Origin: DASWOJ01 sp964250755
Lineage (GTDB): Bacteria > Pseudomonadota > Alphaproteobacteria > Acetobacterales > Acetobacteraceae
Direction of reading: 5' to 3'
Assembly: GCA_964250755.1 (NCBI GenBank)
Contig: CAXUHB010000008.1
Location: 62,001-126,000 of the forward strand
Length of the DNA: 64,000 nt
Each line of letters begins with the position of its first letter. The first letter of the stretch is position 1. The position numbers and the translations under genes are program-made. This document shows positions 16,829 to 25,032 of this stretch, in pieces. The notes beneath the pieces were generated by a model. The model was not told where the DNA came from. It made no database searches and saw only the letters and a list, made by a program, of their open reading frames with translations.

Positions 16829-17001
16829 TCCTTCAGCTGTCGGCCCGGGTGGGCGGCGTTGCGGTCGCTATCGCGATCCTTGCATTCTTGGCGGGATGCG
16901 CCGGGAGCGGCGTCGTGCCGACTGGCCCGGCAGGGCAGGCCAGCGCGTCCAACGTCAACCCCGAGACCGGTTCCCGCGGCGGGTCGGGGGCGGCCAACTA
17001 A
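16825..17001 (+). CDS. Tiny lipoprotein (58 aa), first of a paralogous pair
   Basis: It starts at the ATG at 16825 that overlaps the previous TGA. The signal peptide ends in a good lipobox, FLAGC, and the mature part is 34 residues: after the Cys, AGSGVVPTGPAGQASASNVN, followed by a Gly-rich end (GSRGGSGAAN). The mature half closely matches the next gene (17090-17236), so the two are tandem duplicates. No known domain is visible. Such tiny Gly/Ser/Asn-rich lipoproteins resemble entericidin-like or other small membrane lipoproteins only in general design. Confidence 0.7.
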   Translation: MILQLSARVGGVAVAIAILAFLAGCAGSGVVPTGPAGQASASNVNPETGSRGGSGAAN

Positions 17002-17089
17002 GGCTTGCTCCCGGCGCGGGGCGCAGACCCGCCGGCGTGGGGTTCAACTACAGGCTGAACAGGCCAATCAAATCGAACGGAGACCCTCG

Positions 17090-17236
17090 ATGCGTCCAAC
17101 AGTGCTTTTGCTGCTCGCGGTTCTGGCCGGGTGCAGTGGCGTGGCTCCGACCGGTCCAGCCGGCCAAGCCAGCACGTCCAACCAGAACCCGATCACCGGC
17201 ACCCGTGGTGGATCGGGCGCGTCAAGCTCCAAGTAG
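17090..17236 (+). CDS. Tiny lipoprotein (48 aa), second of a paralogous pair
   Basis: The ATG at 17090 follows GGAGA by 7 nt. The signal peptide VLLLLAVLAGC has a textbook lipobox. The mature part, SGVAPTGPAGQASTSNQNP, then a Gly-rich tail, is about two-thirds identical to the mature part of the 58-residue lipoprotein just upstream, while the signal peptides differ. The last 15 bp overlap the 3' end of thiE on the other strand. Unknown function; the conserved PTGPAGQAS(A/T)SN block is the feature to search with. Confidence 0.72.
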   Translation: MRPTVLLLLAVLAGCSGVAPTGPAGQASTSNQNPITGTRGGSGASSSK

Positions 17237-17905
17237 GGCCGCGCCGGGCGCGGCAGGCGGTGGGGCGGCTGCAATGGCGGCGTTCATCGCGCGCACGCCG
17301 GCTGCCGGGCCGTCCGGGTGGTTCCACACCGCGCCGACCACGGCCAGGAAGCTGGCGCCAGCCGTGACCAGCGGCGCGCAGTTGCCTTGCGTGATGCCGC
17401 CAATGGCGACGCAGGGCAGCTCCATCAGGTCACTCCACCAAGCCAAGATGTCCGGGTCGGCCCGTGTCGGGGCGTCTTTTGTCGTGGTCGGGAAAAACGC
17501 GCCGAAGGCGACGTAATCCGCGCCGGCCTCCCCGGCCTGCATCGCCAGGTCCCGGCTGTCATGGCAGGTGACGCCCAGCGTCAGCCCGGGGCCGATCAGC
17601 CGGCGGGCTTCGTCCGCTGGGGTGTCGGTCTGGCCGACGTGTGCGCCATCGCAGCCGGTGGGCTGCACCAGGTCGGCGCGGTCGTTCAACAAGAACGCCA
17701 CACCCCGGGACTGCGCCACGGGCCGGAGCGCGTCTATGGCCCGCCGCCACTCGTCGTCCGCGGCCTCCTTAAGCCGCAGCTGCACCGCCGCCACGTCGCC
17801 CGCATCCAGGGCCAGGGCCAGCGTGTCTGCAAACGCCGGCCCGGCGGCGGTGGGCGTCACGAGGTAGAGCCGGCAGGGATCGCCCGCCGGCCCGGCCCCT
17901 GCCAT
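17222..17905 (-). CDS. thiE: Thiamine-phosphate synthase
   Basis: This 227-residue TIM-barrel enzyme joins the pyrimidine (HMP-PP) and thiazole phosphate halves of thiamine. Family motifs: YLVTP at about 14, VQLRLKEA at about 40, LLNDRADLV at about 72, AHVGQTD at about 88, LGVTCHD at about 108, ADYVAFGAFFPTTTK at about 130 and the phosphate-binding IGGIT at about 170. The GQxD motif normally reads GQ(E/S)D and here is GQTD. The gene begins 2 nt after the aldolase stop on the same strand, so the pair is probably cotranscribed, an unusual partnership. No TPP riboswitch is visible upstream. Confidence 0.9.
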   Translation of the reverse strand: MAGAGPAGDPCRLYLVTPTAAGPAFADTLALALDAGDVAAVQLRLKEAADDEWRRAIDALRPVAQSRGVAFLLNDRADLVQPTGCDGAHVGQTDTPADEARRLIGPGLTLGVTCHDSRDLAMQAGEAGADYVAFGAFFPTTTKDAPTRADPDILAWWSDLMELPCVAIGGITQGNCAPLVTAGASFLAVVGAVWNHPDGPAAGVRAMNAAIAAAPPPAAPGAALLGA

Positions 17906-17907
17906 CC

Positions 17908-18855
<948 letters not shown>

Positions 18856-18869
18856 GATGTGCGGGCGGA

Positions 18870-19304
18870 TTACCCGATGGGGCCGCCGGTGTCACCAGCG
18901 GGCGGCGCGACGCCTGGGCCAATGAGCCACGCCATGATGCGGCGGTCCGCGCCGCGCCGGGCCAGGTCCAGCGAAGGCGGCGCGTCCGCCAGCAGCCGTG
19001 CGCCCGATGCCGCAGCGCGTGCGGCGATGTCCGTCCAGGCTCGACCTGGATGCAGCACGACAAGGCGGCATCCGGCGGACAGTGCCTCCATCGCGCGTCC
19101 TGGCGCGTCGGCGCAGTCCAGCACGTCCAGAACGGCAGCGCCGGGCTGGGCACGTAGCGCTGCCGCGACGACGGCCCGCCACCACCCGCACCCCGCGTAG
19201 GACGCGGCCCCTGGTGCGGACAGCAGCGTGACCGGCAGGCCCGGCGCGAGCGCCGCCAGGGCGTGCGGCAGTCCGTGGATGATGATGGCCGGCGGCAGGG
19301 TCAT
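18870..19304 (-). CDS. Hypothetical protein (144 aa) upstream of the aldolase
   Basis: I do not recognise the family. The protein is cytoplasmic, Ala/Gly-rich, without signal peptide or membrane segment. It begins with a beta-strand-like IIIHGLPHALAAL and has alternating hydrophobic strands (AVLDVLDCADAPG, CRLVVLHPG, GARLLADAP) that suggest a small Rossmann-like alpha/beta fold. It ends 14 nt before the aldolase and on the same strand, so it is likely cotranscribed. It is divergent from the zapA group. Confidence 0.6.
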   Translation of the reverse strand: MTLPPAIIIHGLPHALAALAPGLPVTLLSAPGAASYAGCGWWRAVVAAALRAQPGAAVLDVLDCADAPGRAMEALSAGCRLVVLHPGRAWTDIAARAAASGARLLADAPPSLDLARRGADRRIMAWLIGPGVAPPAGDTGGPIG

Positions 19305-19383
19305 GCTTGACCTTCAAGCAGTTGCACGCGAAAGCTTCATCCGGCACCACAACCTGGCGACGCAAGGGACGGCACGACGCAGC

Positions 19384-19581
19384 ATGACGGACAGCAGCCC
19401 CAACGACCCCGCCGCCCGCCTGGAGGCTGCGTTGGAGCGCATCGCCCAGCTTGCCGCCCGCCCGCCCACGCCACTGCCCGGCCCCGATCCGGCTCTGACC
19501 GCCCGGCTGGACGGCCTGATCCTGCAACTGCGCGCGGCGCTGGACGAGGAGGGACCTACCGATGGCCCAAATCAGCCTTAA
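19384..19581 (+). CDS. Small coiled-coil protein preceding zapA
   Basis: This 65-residue protein starts at the ATG at 19384. It has two short heptad-like helices (AARLEAALERIAQLAARPP and LTARLDGLILQLRAALDEE) with a Pro linker. It overlaps the zapA start by 20 bp in another frame, so the two are coupled. A small helical protein is often encoded just before zapA in alphaproteobacteria; it may be an accessory to ZapA or the divisome, but that is inference from position only. Confidence 0.65.
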   Translation: MTDSSPNDPAARLEAALERIAQLAARPPTPLPGPDPALTARLDGLILQLRAALDEEGPTDGPNQP

Positions 19582-19900
19582 GATCAACGGCTATGCCTAC
19601 ACCGTAGGCTGTGAGGACGGACAAGAGGAGCACCTGCGCGCGATGGCGGCCGCCATTGAGGAGCGGATGACCCGCATCAAGGCGCTAGGCGGCCAGAGCG
19701 GTGAGAGCCGGCTGCTGGTTCTGGCGGCGTTGCTGATGGCCGACGAGCTGCACGACATGGCGGCGGAGCTGGCCGACGCGCTGGGCCAGCCCCGCCCGGC
19801 GCCGGGTGCAACGGCCCTGCCGGCACCCGTGGCACCGGCGCAGCTGGCGAAACTGGCAGCGCGGGCGGAAAGCATTGCGGCGGCGATGGAGCGGGCCTAA
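19562..19900 (+). CDS. zapA: Cell division protein ZapA
   Basis: This 112-residue cytosolic protein binds FtsZ and bundles filaments at the division site. The N-terminal beta-alpha domain is typical: AQISLKINGYAYTVGCEDGQ, then EEHLRAMAAAIEERM. A long amphipathic helix follows (ESRLLVLAALLMADELHDMA), and a Pro/Ala-rich linker leads to a final short helix. It is directly followed by 6S RNA and the formyl-THF cyclo-ligase, a gene order kept across many proteobacteria, which strengthens both calls. Confidence 0.9.
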   Translation: MAQISLKINGYAYTVGCEDGQEEHLRAMAAAIEERMTRIKALGGQSGESRLLVLAALLMADELHDMAAELADALGQPRPAPGATALPAPVAPAQLAKLAARAESIAAAMERA

Positions 19901-19910
19901 GTGTGGGATC

Positions 19911-20061
19911 GGGGCTGCCCGGTGCGTCAGGCACTTCACCCCCAGGGCCAATAAGCACTCTCCCGGGAGCTGGCGCTGCCATGACCGTGGTCATGGTACC
20001 CGGCGCCCACCTGCGCAAGCAGGCCTTGGGAGGGTGAGACGCCAACGGCCAGGGCGGCTCC
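19911..20061 (+). ncRNA. ssrS: 6S RNA
   Basis: The region between zapA and the formyl-THF cyclo-ligase, the classic 6S position, can fold like 6S RNA. GGGGCTGCCC (19911-19920) pairs with GGGCGGCTCC (20052-20061) to give a 10-bp closing stem with two G-U pairs. Inside it, TTCACCC (near 19935) pairs with GGGTGAG (near 20033), and the centre contains a long imperfect hairpin with an apical CATGACC/GGTCATG stem. The size, about 150 nt, is typical of alphaproteobacterial 6S RNA, which sequesters sigma-70 RNA polymerase. Exact ends are estimated from the stem; a few bases either side may belong. Confidence 0.8.
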
Positions 20062-20079
20062 ACCCCATGCAGCAAGCCG

Positions 20080-20118
20080 CCTTCCCCCTATTCCTCCGGG
20101 ATAGGGTCGGGGGGAAGG
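20080..20118 (+). repeat. Dispersed palindromic repeat (REP-like), copy 1
   Basis: A GC-rich palindrome sits between 6S RNA and the cyclo-ligase: CCTTCCCCC at 20080 pairs with GGGGGAAGG at 20110, and an inner CCCTAT pairs with ATAGGG. It belongs to the same family as the copies near 22.4, 25.0, 37.2 and 49.2 kb. Confidence 0.7.
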
Positions 20119-20143
20119 AAGCCGAGCGGGGCAAGGCCGGCCA

Positions 20144-20698
20144 ATGACCGAAGCGAAGCAAGCGCTCCGCACCGCAATGCTGGCGTTGCGCGCCACGCAG
20201 GATCCAGCTTTGGGCGCACGTCTGGCCGAACACGTCCTGCACGACGCCCCGCCCAACCCCAGGCAATCCGTCGCCGCCTTCTGGCCTATGGGCCAGGAGA
20301 TAGACATACGCTCGCTCCTGCACGCCCTGCACGCCCGCGGCAATCCCGTCCTGCTGCCCGTCACCCCGCCCCGTGGCCAGCCTCTGACGTTCCGCCGCTG
20401 GCGGCCTGGCGACGACATGCCCACCGAACACTTCGGCACCGTCCGTCCCATCGGTGAATCCGGCGTCCCCGACGTGCTTCTGGTGCCTCTGCTGGCTTGG
20501 GACGGGCAGGGCAGGCGGCTCGGCTACGGGGGGGGTTATTACGACCGCACCTTGGCCGGATTGCCGGGCCGCCGCACCATCGGCTGCGCTTATGCCGCCC
20601 AGCAAGTCGCAGAGGTCCCGTCCGGCCCGCATGACATGCCGCTGGACGCGGTGGCGACCGAGAACGGCGTGACTTGGTTCGACCGCAGCCACGCGTGA
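20144..20698 (+). CDS. fau: 5-formyltetrahydrofolate cyclo-ligase
   Basis: This 184-residue enzyme converts 5-formyl-THF to 5,10-methenyl-THF with ATP. The N-terminal basic KQALRTAMLALR and the nucleotide/folate-binding LLVPLLAWDGQGRRLGYGGG followed by YYDRTLA are diagnostic. The length is standard. It is the usual downstream partner of zapA and 6S RNA. A REP-like palindrome lies in its leader, so it may be transcribed separately or by processing of a longer 6S transcript. Confidence 0.93.
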   Translation: MTEAKQALRTAMLALRATQDPALGARLAEHVLHDAPPNPRQSVAAFWPMGQEIDIRSLLHALHARGNPVLLPVTPPRGQPLTFRRWRPGDDMPTEHFGTVRPIGESGVPDVLLVPLLAWDGQGRRLGYGGGYYDRTLAGLPGRRTIGCAYAAQQVAEVPSGPHDMPLDAVATENGVTWFDRSHA

Positions 20699-20761
20699 CG
20701 GCCTGGCGTTCCCGCCTATATGCAACCGATCCCGTTCCAGCCCTGAAAGACTGCTGCACGC

Positions 20762-21577
20762 ATGAGAATCCTGTTCCTGGGCGACGTCGTCGGCCGCTCC
20801 GGCCGTGACGCCGTGGCTGCCGGCTTGCCCAAGCTGCGCGCCGACCTCCGCGCCGACCTGGTGGTGGTGAACGGGGAGAACGCCAGCCACGGATTCGGCC
20901 TGGCGCCCGATATGGCGGAGGCGATCCTGGCCGCCGGCGCGGACGCGATCACGCTGGGCAATCACTCTTGGGACCGCAAGGAGCTGGTTCCCTACATCGG
21001 CGGGCAGCCGCGGATCGTGAGGCCGCTGAACTATCCGCCCGGCACGCCCGGGGCGGGGTCAGTGGCGGTGACCTTGCAGGACGGGCGCAAGGCGCTGGTG
21101 CTGAATGCGATGGGCCGGCTGTTCATGGACGCGCTGGACTGCCCGTTCCGCGGCACCGCCGAGCTGCTGTCCCGCTATAAGCTGGGCGCCAGCGTCGCCG
21201 CCATCGTCTGCGACTTTCATGCCGAGGCCACGAGCGAGAAGCTGGCCTACGCTCACAGCTTCGACGGCCAGGTGTCGCTGGTGGTGGGCACCCATACCCA
21301 CGTGCCCACCAGTGACCACCAAGTGCTGGCTGGCGGCACCGCCTACCAGTCGGACGCCGGGATGTGCGGCGACTACGACAGCGTGATCGGCATGACCAAG
21401 GAGGGCAGCGCCGCCCGTTTCTGGCGCAAGGTGCCCGGCGAGCGCCTTGGCCCTGCAGACGGCCCGGCGACCCTGTGCGGCCTGTTCGTGGTCACGGACG
21501 ACGCCACCGGCCTGGCGCTCAGCGCCGAGCCGGTGCGGCAGGGTGGGCGGCTGTCCCAGGCGGTGCCGCAATGCTAG
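20762..21577 (+). CDS. YmdB-family metallophosphoesterase
   Basis: This 271-residue phosphoesterase belongs to the group described as YmdB in Bacillus, whose members hydrolyse 2',3'-cyclic nucleotides. All metal-binding blocks are present: ILFLGDVVGRSGRDAV at the start, VVVNGENASHGFG, TLGNHSWDRKE, DFHAEATSEK, VGTHTHVPTSD and DAGMCGDYDSVIGM. It precedes yebC by 37 nt on the same strand, an arrangement seen in other alphaproteobacteria. A link to RNA turnover is plausible but not shown here. Confidence 0.9.
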   Translation: MRILFLGDVVGRSGRDAVAAGLPKLRADLRADLVVVNGENASHGFGLAPDMAEAILAAGADAITLGNHSWDRKELVPYIGGQPRIVRPLNYPPGTPGAGSVAVTLQDGRKALVLNAMGRLFMDALDCPFRGTAELLSRYKLGASVAAIVCDFHAEATSEKLAYAHSFDGQVSLVVGTHTHVPTSDHQVLAGGTAYQSDAGMCGDYDSVIGMTKEGSAARFWRKVPGERLGPADGPATLCGLFVVTDDATGLALSAEPVRQGGRLSQAVPQC

Positions 21578-21614
21578 AAGGGCACTCCGGCCCACCAGAC
21601 AACGGATTCCGCCC

Positions 21615-22364
21615 ATGGCTGGCCATAGCCAGTTCAAGAACATCATGCACCGCAAGGGCGCGCAGGATGCCAAGCGCGCCCGGCACTTCGCCAAGCTGAT
21701 CCGCGAGATCACGGTCAGCGCCCGCCAGGGCCTGCCCGACCCCGCCTTCAACCCCCGCCTGCGCGCCGCCATGTCCGCCGCCCGCGAGGCCAACATGCCG
21801 CGCGACACCATCGAGCGTGCGGTCAAGAAGGCGGCCGGCGCCGGGGGCGGGGACGACTATGTGGAGGTCCGCTATGAGGGCTATGGACCTGCGGGCGTCG
21901 CCGTGATCGTCGAGACACTGACCGACAACCGCAACCGGACGGCATCCGACGTGCGCGCCGCCTTCAACAAGCACGGCGGGGCGCTGGGGGAGACGAACTC
22001 CGTCAGCTTCATGTTCACCCGCATGGGCGTGATCGAGTATGCCGTCGCCGCTGCCAGCGCGGACGCCATGCTGGAAGCGGCTATCGAGGCTGGGGCGGAC
22101 GACGTGGCGAGCGGACCCGAGGGGCATGAGGTGACATGCGCCGTGGACGACCTGTTCGCCGTGCGCGACGCGCTGGAGGCCCGGTTCGGCCCGCCGTCGT
22201 CGGCCAAGCTGGACTGGCGTCCTTCCACCTCCGTCACCTTGGACGAGGGCCGGGCGGCGAGCTTGCTGAAGCTGATAGACGCGCTGGAGGACAGCGACGA
22301 CGTGCAGAACGTCTATGCGAACTTCGACATCCCCGAGGACGTGATGCAGGCGCTGTCGGCGTGA
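21615..22364 (+). CDS. yebC: YebC/PmpR family regulator
   Basis: This 249-residue protein starts MAGHSQFKNIMHRKGAQDAK, the invariant N-terminus of the YebC family, and continues with the acidic NVSVxF-like NSVSFMFTRMG and a final ASxxLKLIDALEDxDDVQNVY block. Members act as DNA-binding regulators or as helpers of translation through proline-rich stretches. That role is of interest here because tolA downstream is extremely proline-rich. The start ATG at 21615 is fixed by the conserved N-terminus. The usual position, immediately upstream of ruvC, is kept, but a pair of palindromic repeats separates them. Confidence 0.94.
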   Translation: MAGHSQFKNIMHRKGAQDAKRARHFAKLIREITVSARQGLPDPAFNPRLRAAMSAAREANMPRDTIERAVKKAAGAGGGDDYVEVRYEGYGPAGVAVIVETLTDNRNRTASDVRAAFNKHGGALGETNSVSFMFTRMGVIEYAVAAASADAMLEAAIEAGADDVASGPEGHEVTCAVDDLFAVRDALEARFGPPSSAKLDWRPSTSVTLDEGRAASLLKLIDALEDSDDVQNVYANFDIPEDVMQALSA

Positions 22365-22376
22365 GGACGCTTCGCT

Positions 22377-22417
22377 TCTCCCTCTCCCTCCGGGGGAGGG
22401 TCGGGGTGAGGGAGGGG
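22377..22417 (+). repeat. REP-like palindrome, copy 2 (left half of a doublet)
   Basis: Right after yebC stands a palindrome of the type CCCTCTCCCTCCGGGGGAGG followed by GTCGGGGTGAGGGAGGGG. It faces copy 3 at 22481-22514 in opposite orientation across a 63-nt spacer, so the pair can form one long cruciform between yebC and ruvC. Confidence 0.85.
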
Positions 22418-22480
22418 CCATGCAGGACGCTGCTGGACAGCCGGACACGTCTAGATCAGGACAGTCCGCGCATGCGGCTT

Positions 22481-22514
22481 CCCTCACCCCAGCCCTCTCC
22501 CGGAGGGGGAGGGA
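22481..22514 (-). repeat. REP-like palindrome, copy 3 (right half of a doublet)
   Basis: It reads CCCTCACCCCAGCCCTCTCC and then CGGAGGGGGAGGGA on the plus strand, the reverse complement of the family consensus. It ends 22 nt before the ruvC start codon, so it may affect ruvC translation. Confidence 0.85.
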
Positions 22515-22536
22515 GCGGCGCAGGCCGCCCCGCCTG

Positions 22537-23043
22537 ATGGCCCGCCTCATGGGCATAGACCCAGGCCTGCGCTTCACCGGGTGGGGCGTCATTGACGTGC
22601 ATGGCAATCGCCTGCGCCACGTGGCCGACGGCGTCATCGCCACCGACAACGCCGAATCCGTCCCGCACCGCCTCAAGTTCCTGCACGACGCTCTGACCCT
22701 GCTGTTCCAGGAGCATCGCCCGGACGAGGCCGCGGTGGAGGAGACCTACGTGAACCGCAACGGCACCGCCACGCTGAAGCTCGGTTATGCCCGCGGCGTC
22801 GCGCTGCTGGCACCCGCCCTGGCGGGGATCACCGTGGCGGAGTATGGCGCGATGGGCGTGAAGCAGGCCGTCGTCGGCACGGGCGGCGCCAGCAAGGAGC
22901 AGGTGGCGCTGATGGTCCGCCGCCTGCTGCCCGGCGCCACGCTGCGCCGTGCCGACGCGGCCGATGCCCTGGCCGTCGCCATCTGCCACGCCCATCACCG
23001 CGCCAGCCGGCTGCGCGTCATGTCCGGGACGATCATGGCATGA
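22537..23043 (+). CDS. ruvC: Holliday junction resolvase RuvC
   Basis: This 168-residue endonuclease resolves Holliday junctions with RuvAB. The RNase H-like catalytic acids are visible: Asp in MGIDPGLRFTGWGVI, Glu in AVEETYVNRNG at about 66 and the Asp pair in RADAADALAVAICHAHH near 140. The ATG at 22537 (MARLMGIDPG) is chosen; the open frame upstream runs through the palindromic repeat and is not coding. The gene is followed by ruvA after a 38-nt stretch of GTG/ATG-rich repeats. Confidence 0.95.
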   Translation: MARLMGIDPGLRFTGWGVIDVHGNRLRHVADGVIATDNAESVPHRLKFLHDALTLLFQEHRPDEAAVEETYVNRNGTATLKLGYARGVALLAPALAGITVAEYGAMGVKQAVVGTGGASKEQVALMVRRLLPGATLRRADAADALAVAICHAHHRASRLRVMSGTIMA

Positions 23044-23081
23044 AGGTGTGGGCATGACGGTGCGGGCATGAGGGGGCGGGC

Positions 23082-23681
23082 GTGATCGCCATGCTGCTGG
23101 GCCGGGTCGAGGGGATCGAGGCCGCGTCTTGCATCGTGGACGTGAACGGCGTCGGGTACCTCGTGCAAGCTAGCACCCGCACCCTGTCCGCCCTGTCCGC
23201 CGCGGCTGGGGCGCAGCGCGTGCTGATCGAGACCCAGGTGCGCGAGGACGCCATCACCCTGTATGGCTTCAGCGACCCGGCGGAACGCGAGTGGTTCCGC
23301 CTGCTGCTGACCGTGCAGGGCGTGGGCGCCAAGGTGGCGCTGAACATCCTGTCTGCGCTGTCGCCCAAGGACCTCATCAACGCCATCGCCGCCGGGGACA
23401 AGGCGAGCCTGACCCGTGCGCCCGGCGTCGGCGCCAAGCTGGCGATCCGCCTGCTGTCCGAACTGCGCGACAAGGCGGGCGCGATGCCGACCGGCGCCAG
23501 CATCTCCGTTGCGCCTATGCCGGCAGGGCCGGAAGCGGATGCGATCTCGGCGCTCGTCAACCTCGGCTACCGCCGGGCGGAGGCGTACCCTGTCGTCATG
23601 CGGGTGTTGGAGCGGCTGGGGGAGGACGCGCCGGCAGGGCAGGTGATCCGCGAGAGCCTGCAGGGACTGGCGACCAAGTGA
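23082..23681 (+). CDS. ruvA: Holliday junction branch migration protein RuvA
   Basis: This 199-residue DNA-binding subunit assembles as a tetramer on Holliday junctions. It starts with GTG (MIAMLLGRVEGIEAASCIVD), has the OB-fold first domain, the two helix-hairpin-helix motifs (LLLTVQGVGAKVALNILSAL and LTRAPGVGAKLAIRLLSEL) and the C-terminal RuvB-contacting domain (ISALVNLGYRRAEA). Length is standard. The ruvB gene follows only after 271 bp of palindromic repeats, whereas the two are usually adjacent. Confidence 0.94.
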   Translation: MIAMLLGRVEGIEAASCIVDVNGVGYLVQASTRTLSALSAAAGAQRVLIETQVREDAITLYGFSDPAEREWFRLLLTVQGVGAKVALNILSALSPKDLINAIAAGDKASLTRAPGVGAKLAIRLLSELRDKAGAMPTGASISVAPMPAGPEADAISALVNLGYRRAEAYPVVMRVLERLGEDAPAGQVIRESLQGLATK

Positions 23682-23720
23682 TGGCCCTGTTGGCAGAAGC
23701 GGTTTGGCCACATGTACTCC

Positions 23721-23824
23721 GTCATTGCGAGCCGCTTGCGGCGCGGCAATCCAGGGACCACGGGCGTTGGGTTTTGATCTTGGCGGCCCCCCCGTCGCCG
23801 CGTCGCTGCTCCCCTCGCGATGAC
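23721..23824 (+). repeat. Dispersed palindromic element of the GTCATTGCGAG type
   Basis: The element begins GTCATTGCGAG (23721) and ends CTCGCGATGAC (23824), so its ends are nearly inverted repeats. The internal CGGCAATCCAGGGACCACG is the typical body of a widespread intergenic element seen in many alphaproteobacteria. It lies between ruvA and ruvB and carries no gene. Confidence 0.75.
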
Positions 23825-23856
23825 AGCCCTGACGAACAGCGTAGTGCCCGGCTTCG

Positions 23857-23938
23857 TAGGGCGGAAGAGCGAAGCGTCTTCCGCCTGGCCGCGCAGATAC
23901 TCCCCTCATTGGCGGACGGCGTTCCGCCTATCCGCCCT
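23857..23938 (+). repeat. Second palindromic element between ruvA and ruvB
   Basis: AGGGCGGA at 23858 and TCCGCCCT at 23930 are inverted ends. Inside, GGCGGAAGA and TCTTCCGCC around GCGAAGCG form one stem and GGCGGA...TCCGCC another. The pattern (GGCGGAAGAGCGAAGCG-like) matches a second common class of intergenic palindrome, different from the REP-like family. Confidence 0.7.
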
Positions 23939-23952
23939 GCACTGGCGATACC

Positions 23953-24987
23953 ATGAGCGACGAGCGCGACATCACCCCGTCCCGCATGGACGAGGACGCC
24001 GGGGAGGCAAGCCTTCGCCCGCAGACCCTGGCAGAGTTCATCGGCCAGAAGGCCAGCCGCGAGAACCTCCGCATCTTCATCCAGGCCGCCCGCGGCCGTG
24101 GGGAGGCGCTGGACCACGTGCTGCTGCACGGGCCTCCGGGCCTGGGCAAGACGACGTTGGCGCAGATCGTTGCGCGCGAGCTGGGCGTCGGCTTCCGCGC
24201 CACCAGCGGTCCCGTCATCCAGCGCGCCGGGGACCTCGCCGCCATCCTGACCAACCTGCAGCCGCGCGACGTGCTGTTCATTGACGAGATCCACCGCCTG
24301 CAGCCCGCCATCGAGGAGGTGTTGTATCCCGCGATGGAGGACTTCCAGCTCGACCTCATCATCGGCGAAGGCCCAGCGGCGCGCAGCGTGCGGATAGACC
24401 TGTCCGCCTTCACCCTGGTCGGCGCCACGACGCGCGCCGGGCTGCTGGCAACGCCGTTGCGGGACCGCTTTGGCATTCCGTTGCGGCTCATCTTCTACAC
24501 TCCGGCGGAGCTGGAGATGATCGTCAGCCGCGGCGCGGAGAAGCTGGGCTTCAACCTGACTGCGGACGGTGCCGCGGAGATCGCCCGACGGTCCCGCGGC
24601 ACGCCGCGCATCGCCGGACGCCTGCTGCGCCGGGTGCGGGATTTCGCCGCCGTTGCCGGGCAGTCCCCCGTGACGCGGGAGCTGGCGGACGCAGCCCTGA
24701 CCCGGCTGGAGGTGGACCGCCTGGGCCTGGACGCGATGGACCGACGCTACCTGCGGCGAATCGCTGAGCATCACAATGGTGGGCCTGTGGGCGTGGAGAC
24801 GCTGGCGGCGGCGCTGGCCGAAGCGCGGGACACGCTGGAGGACGTGATCGAGCCATACCTGATTCAGGAGGGCCTGATCCTGCGGACCAGCCGAGGGCGT
24901 ATGCTGGGGGAAGCCGGGTGGAAGCAGTTGGGCCTGAAAGTGCCGCGGGCGATGCCGCAGCTTGATCTGCTTGGGGATGTGGAGTGA
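23953..24987 (+). CDS. ruvB: Holliday junction branch migration ATPase RuvB
   Basis: This 344-residue AAA+ motor drives RuvAB branch migration. Features in order: N-terminal LRPQTLAEFIGQ, Walker A HGPPGLGKTTLA at about 58, Walker B LFIDEIHRL at about 110, sensor 1 LVGATTRAG at about 155, arginine finger in PLRDRFGIPLRL at about 170 and a C-terminal winged-helix with EPYLIQEGLILRTSRGRM. Intact and full-length. It may have its own promoter, since two palindromic elements separate it from ruvA. Confidence 0.97.
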   Translation: MSDERDITPSRMDEDAGEASLRPQTLAEFIGQKASRENLRIFIQAARGRGEALDHVLLHGPPGLGKTTLAQIVARELGVGFRATSGPVIQRAGDLAAILTNLQPRDVLFIDEIHRLQPAIEEVLYPAMEDFQLDLIIGEGPAARSVRIDLSAFTLVGATTRAGLLATPLRDRFGIPLRLIFYTPAELEMIVSRGAEKLGFNLTADGAAEIARRSRGTPRIAGRLLRRVRDFAAVAGQSPVTRELADAALTRLEVDRLGLDAMDRRYLRRIAEHHNGGPVGVETLAAALAEARDTLEDVIEPYLIQEGLILRTSRGRMLGEAGWKQLGLKVPRAMPQLDLLGDVE

Positions 24988-25000
24988 GGGCTTCTGCCTG

Positions 25001-25025
25001 CTCCCTCTCCCGGAGCGAGAGGGAG
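25001..25025 (+). repeat. Short REP-like palindrome, copy 4
   Basis: CTCCCTCTC and GAGAGGGAG form a perfect 9-bp stem around CCGGAGC in the 45-nt gap between ruvB and ybgC. The GGGAG part may double as the ribosome binding site of ybgC. Confidence 0.7.
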
Positions 25026-25032
25026 AAGCAAG

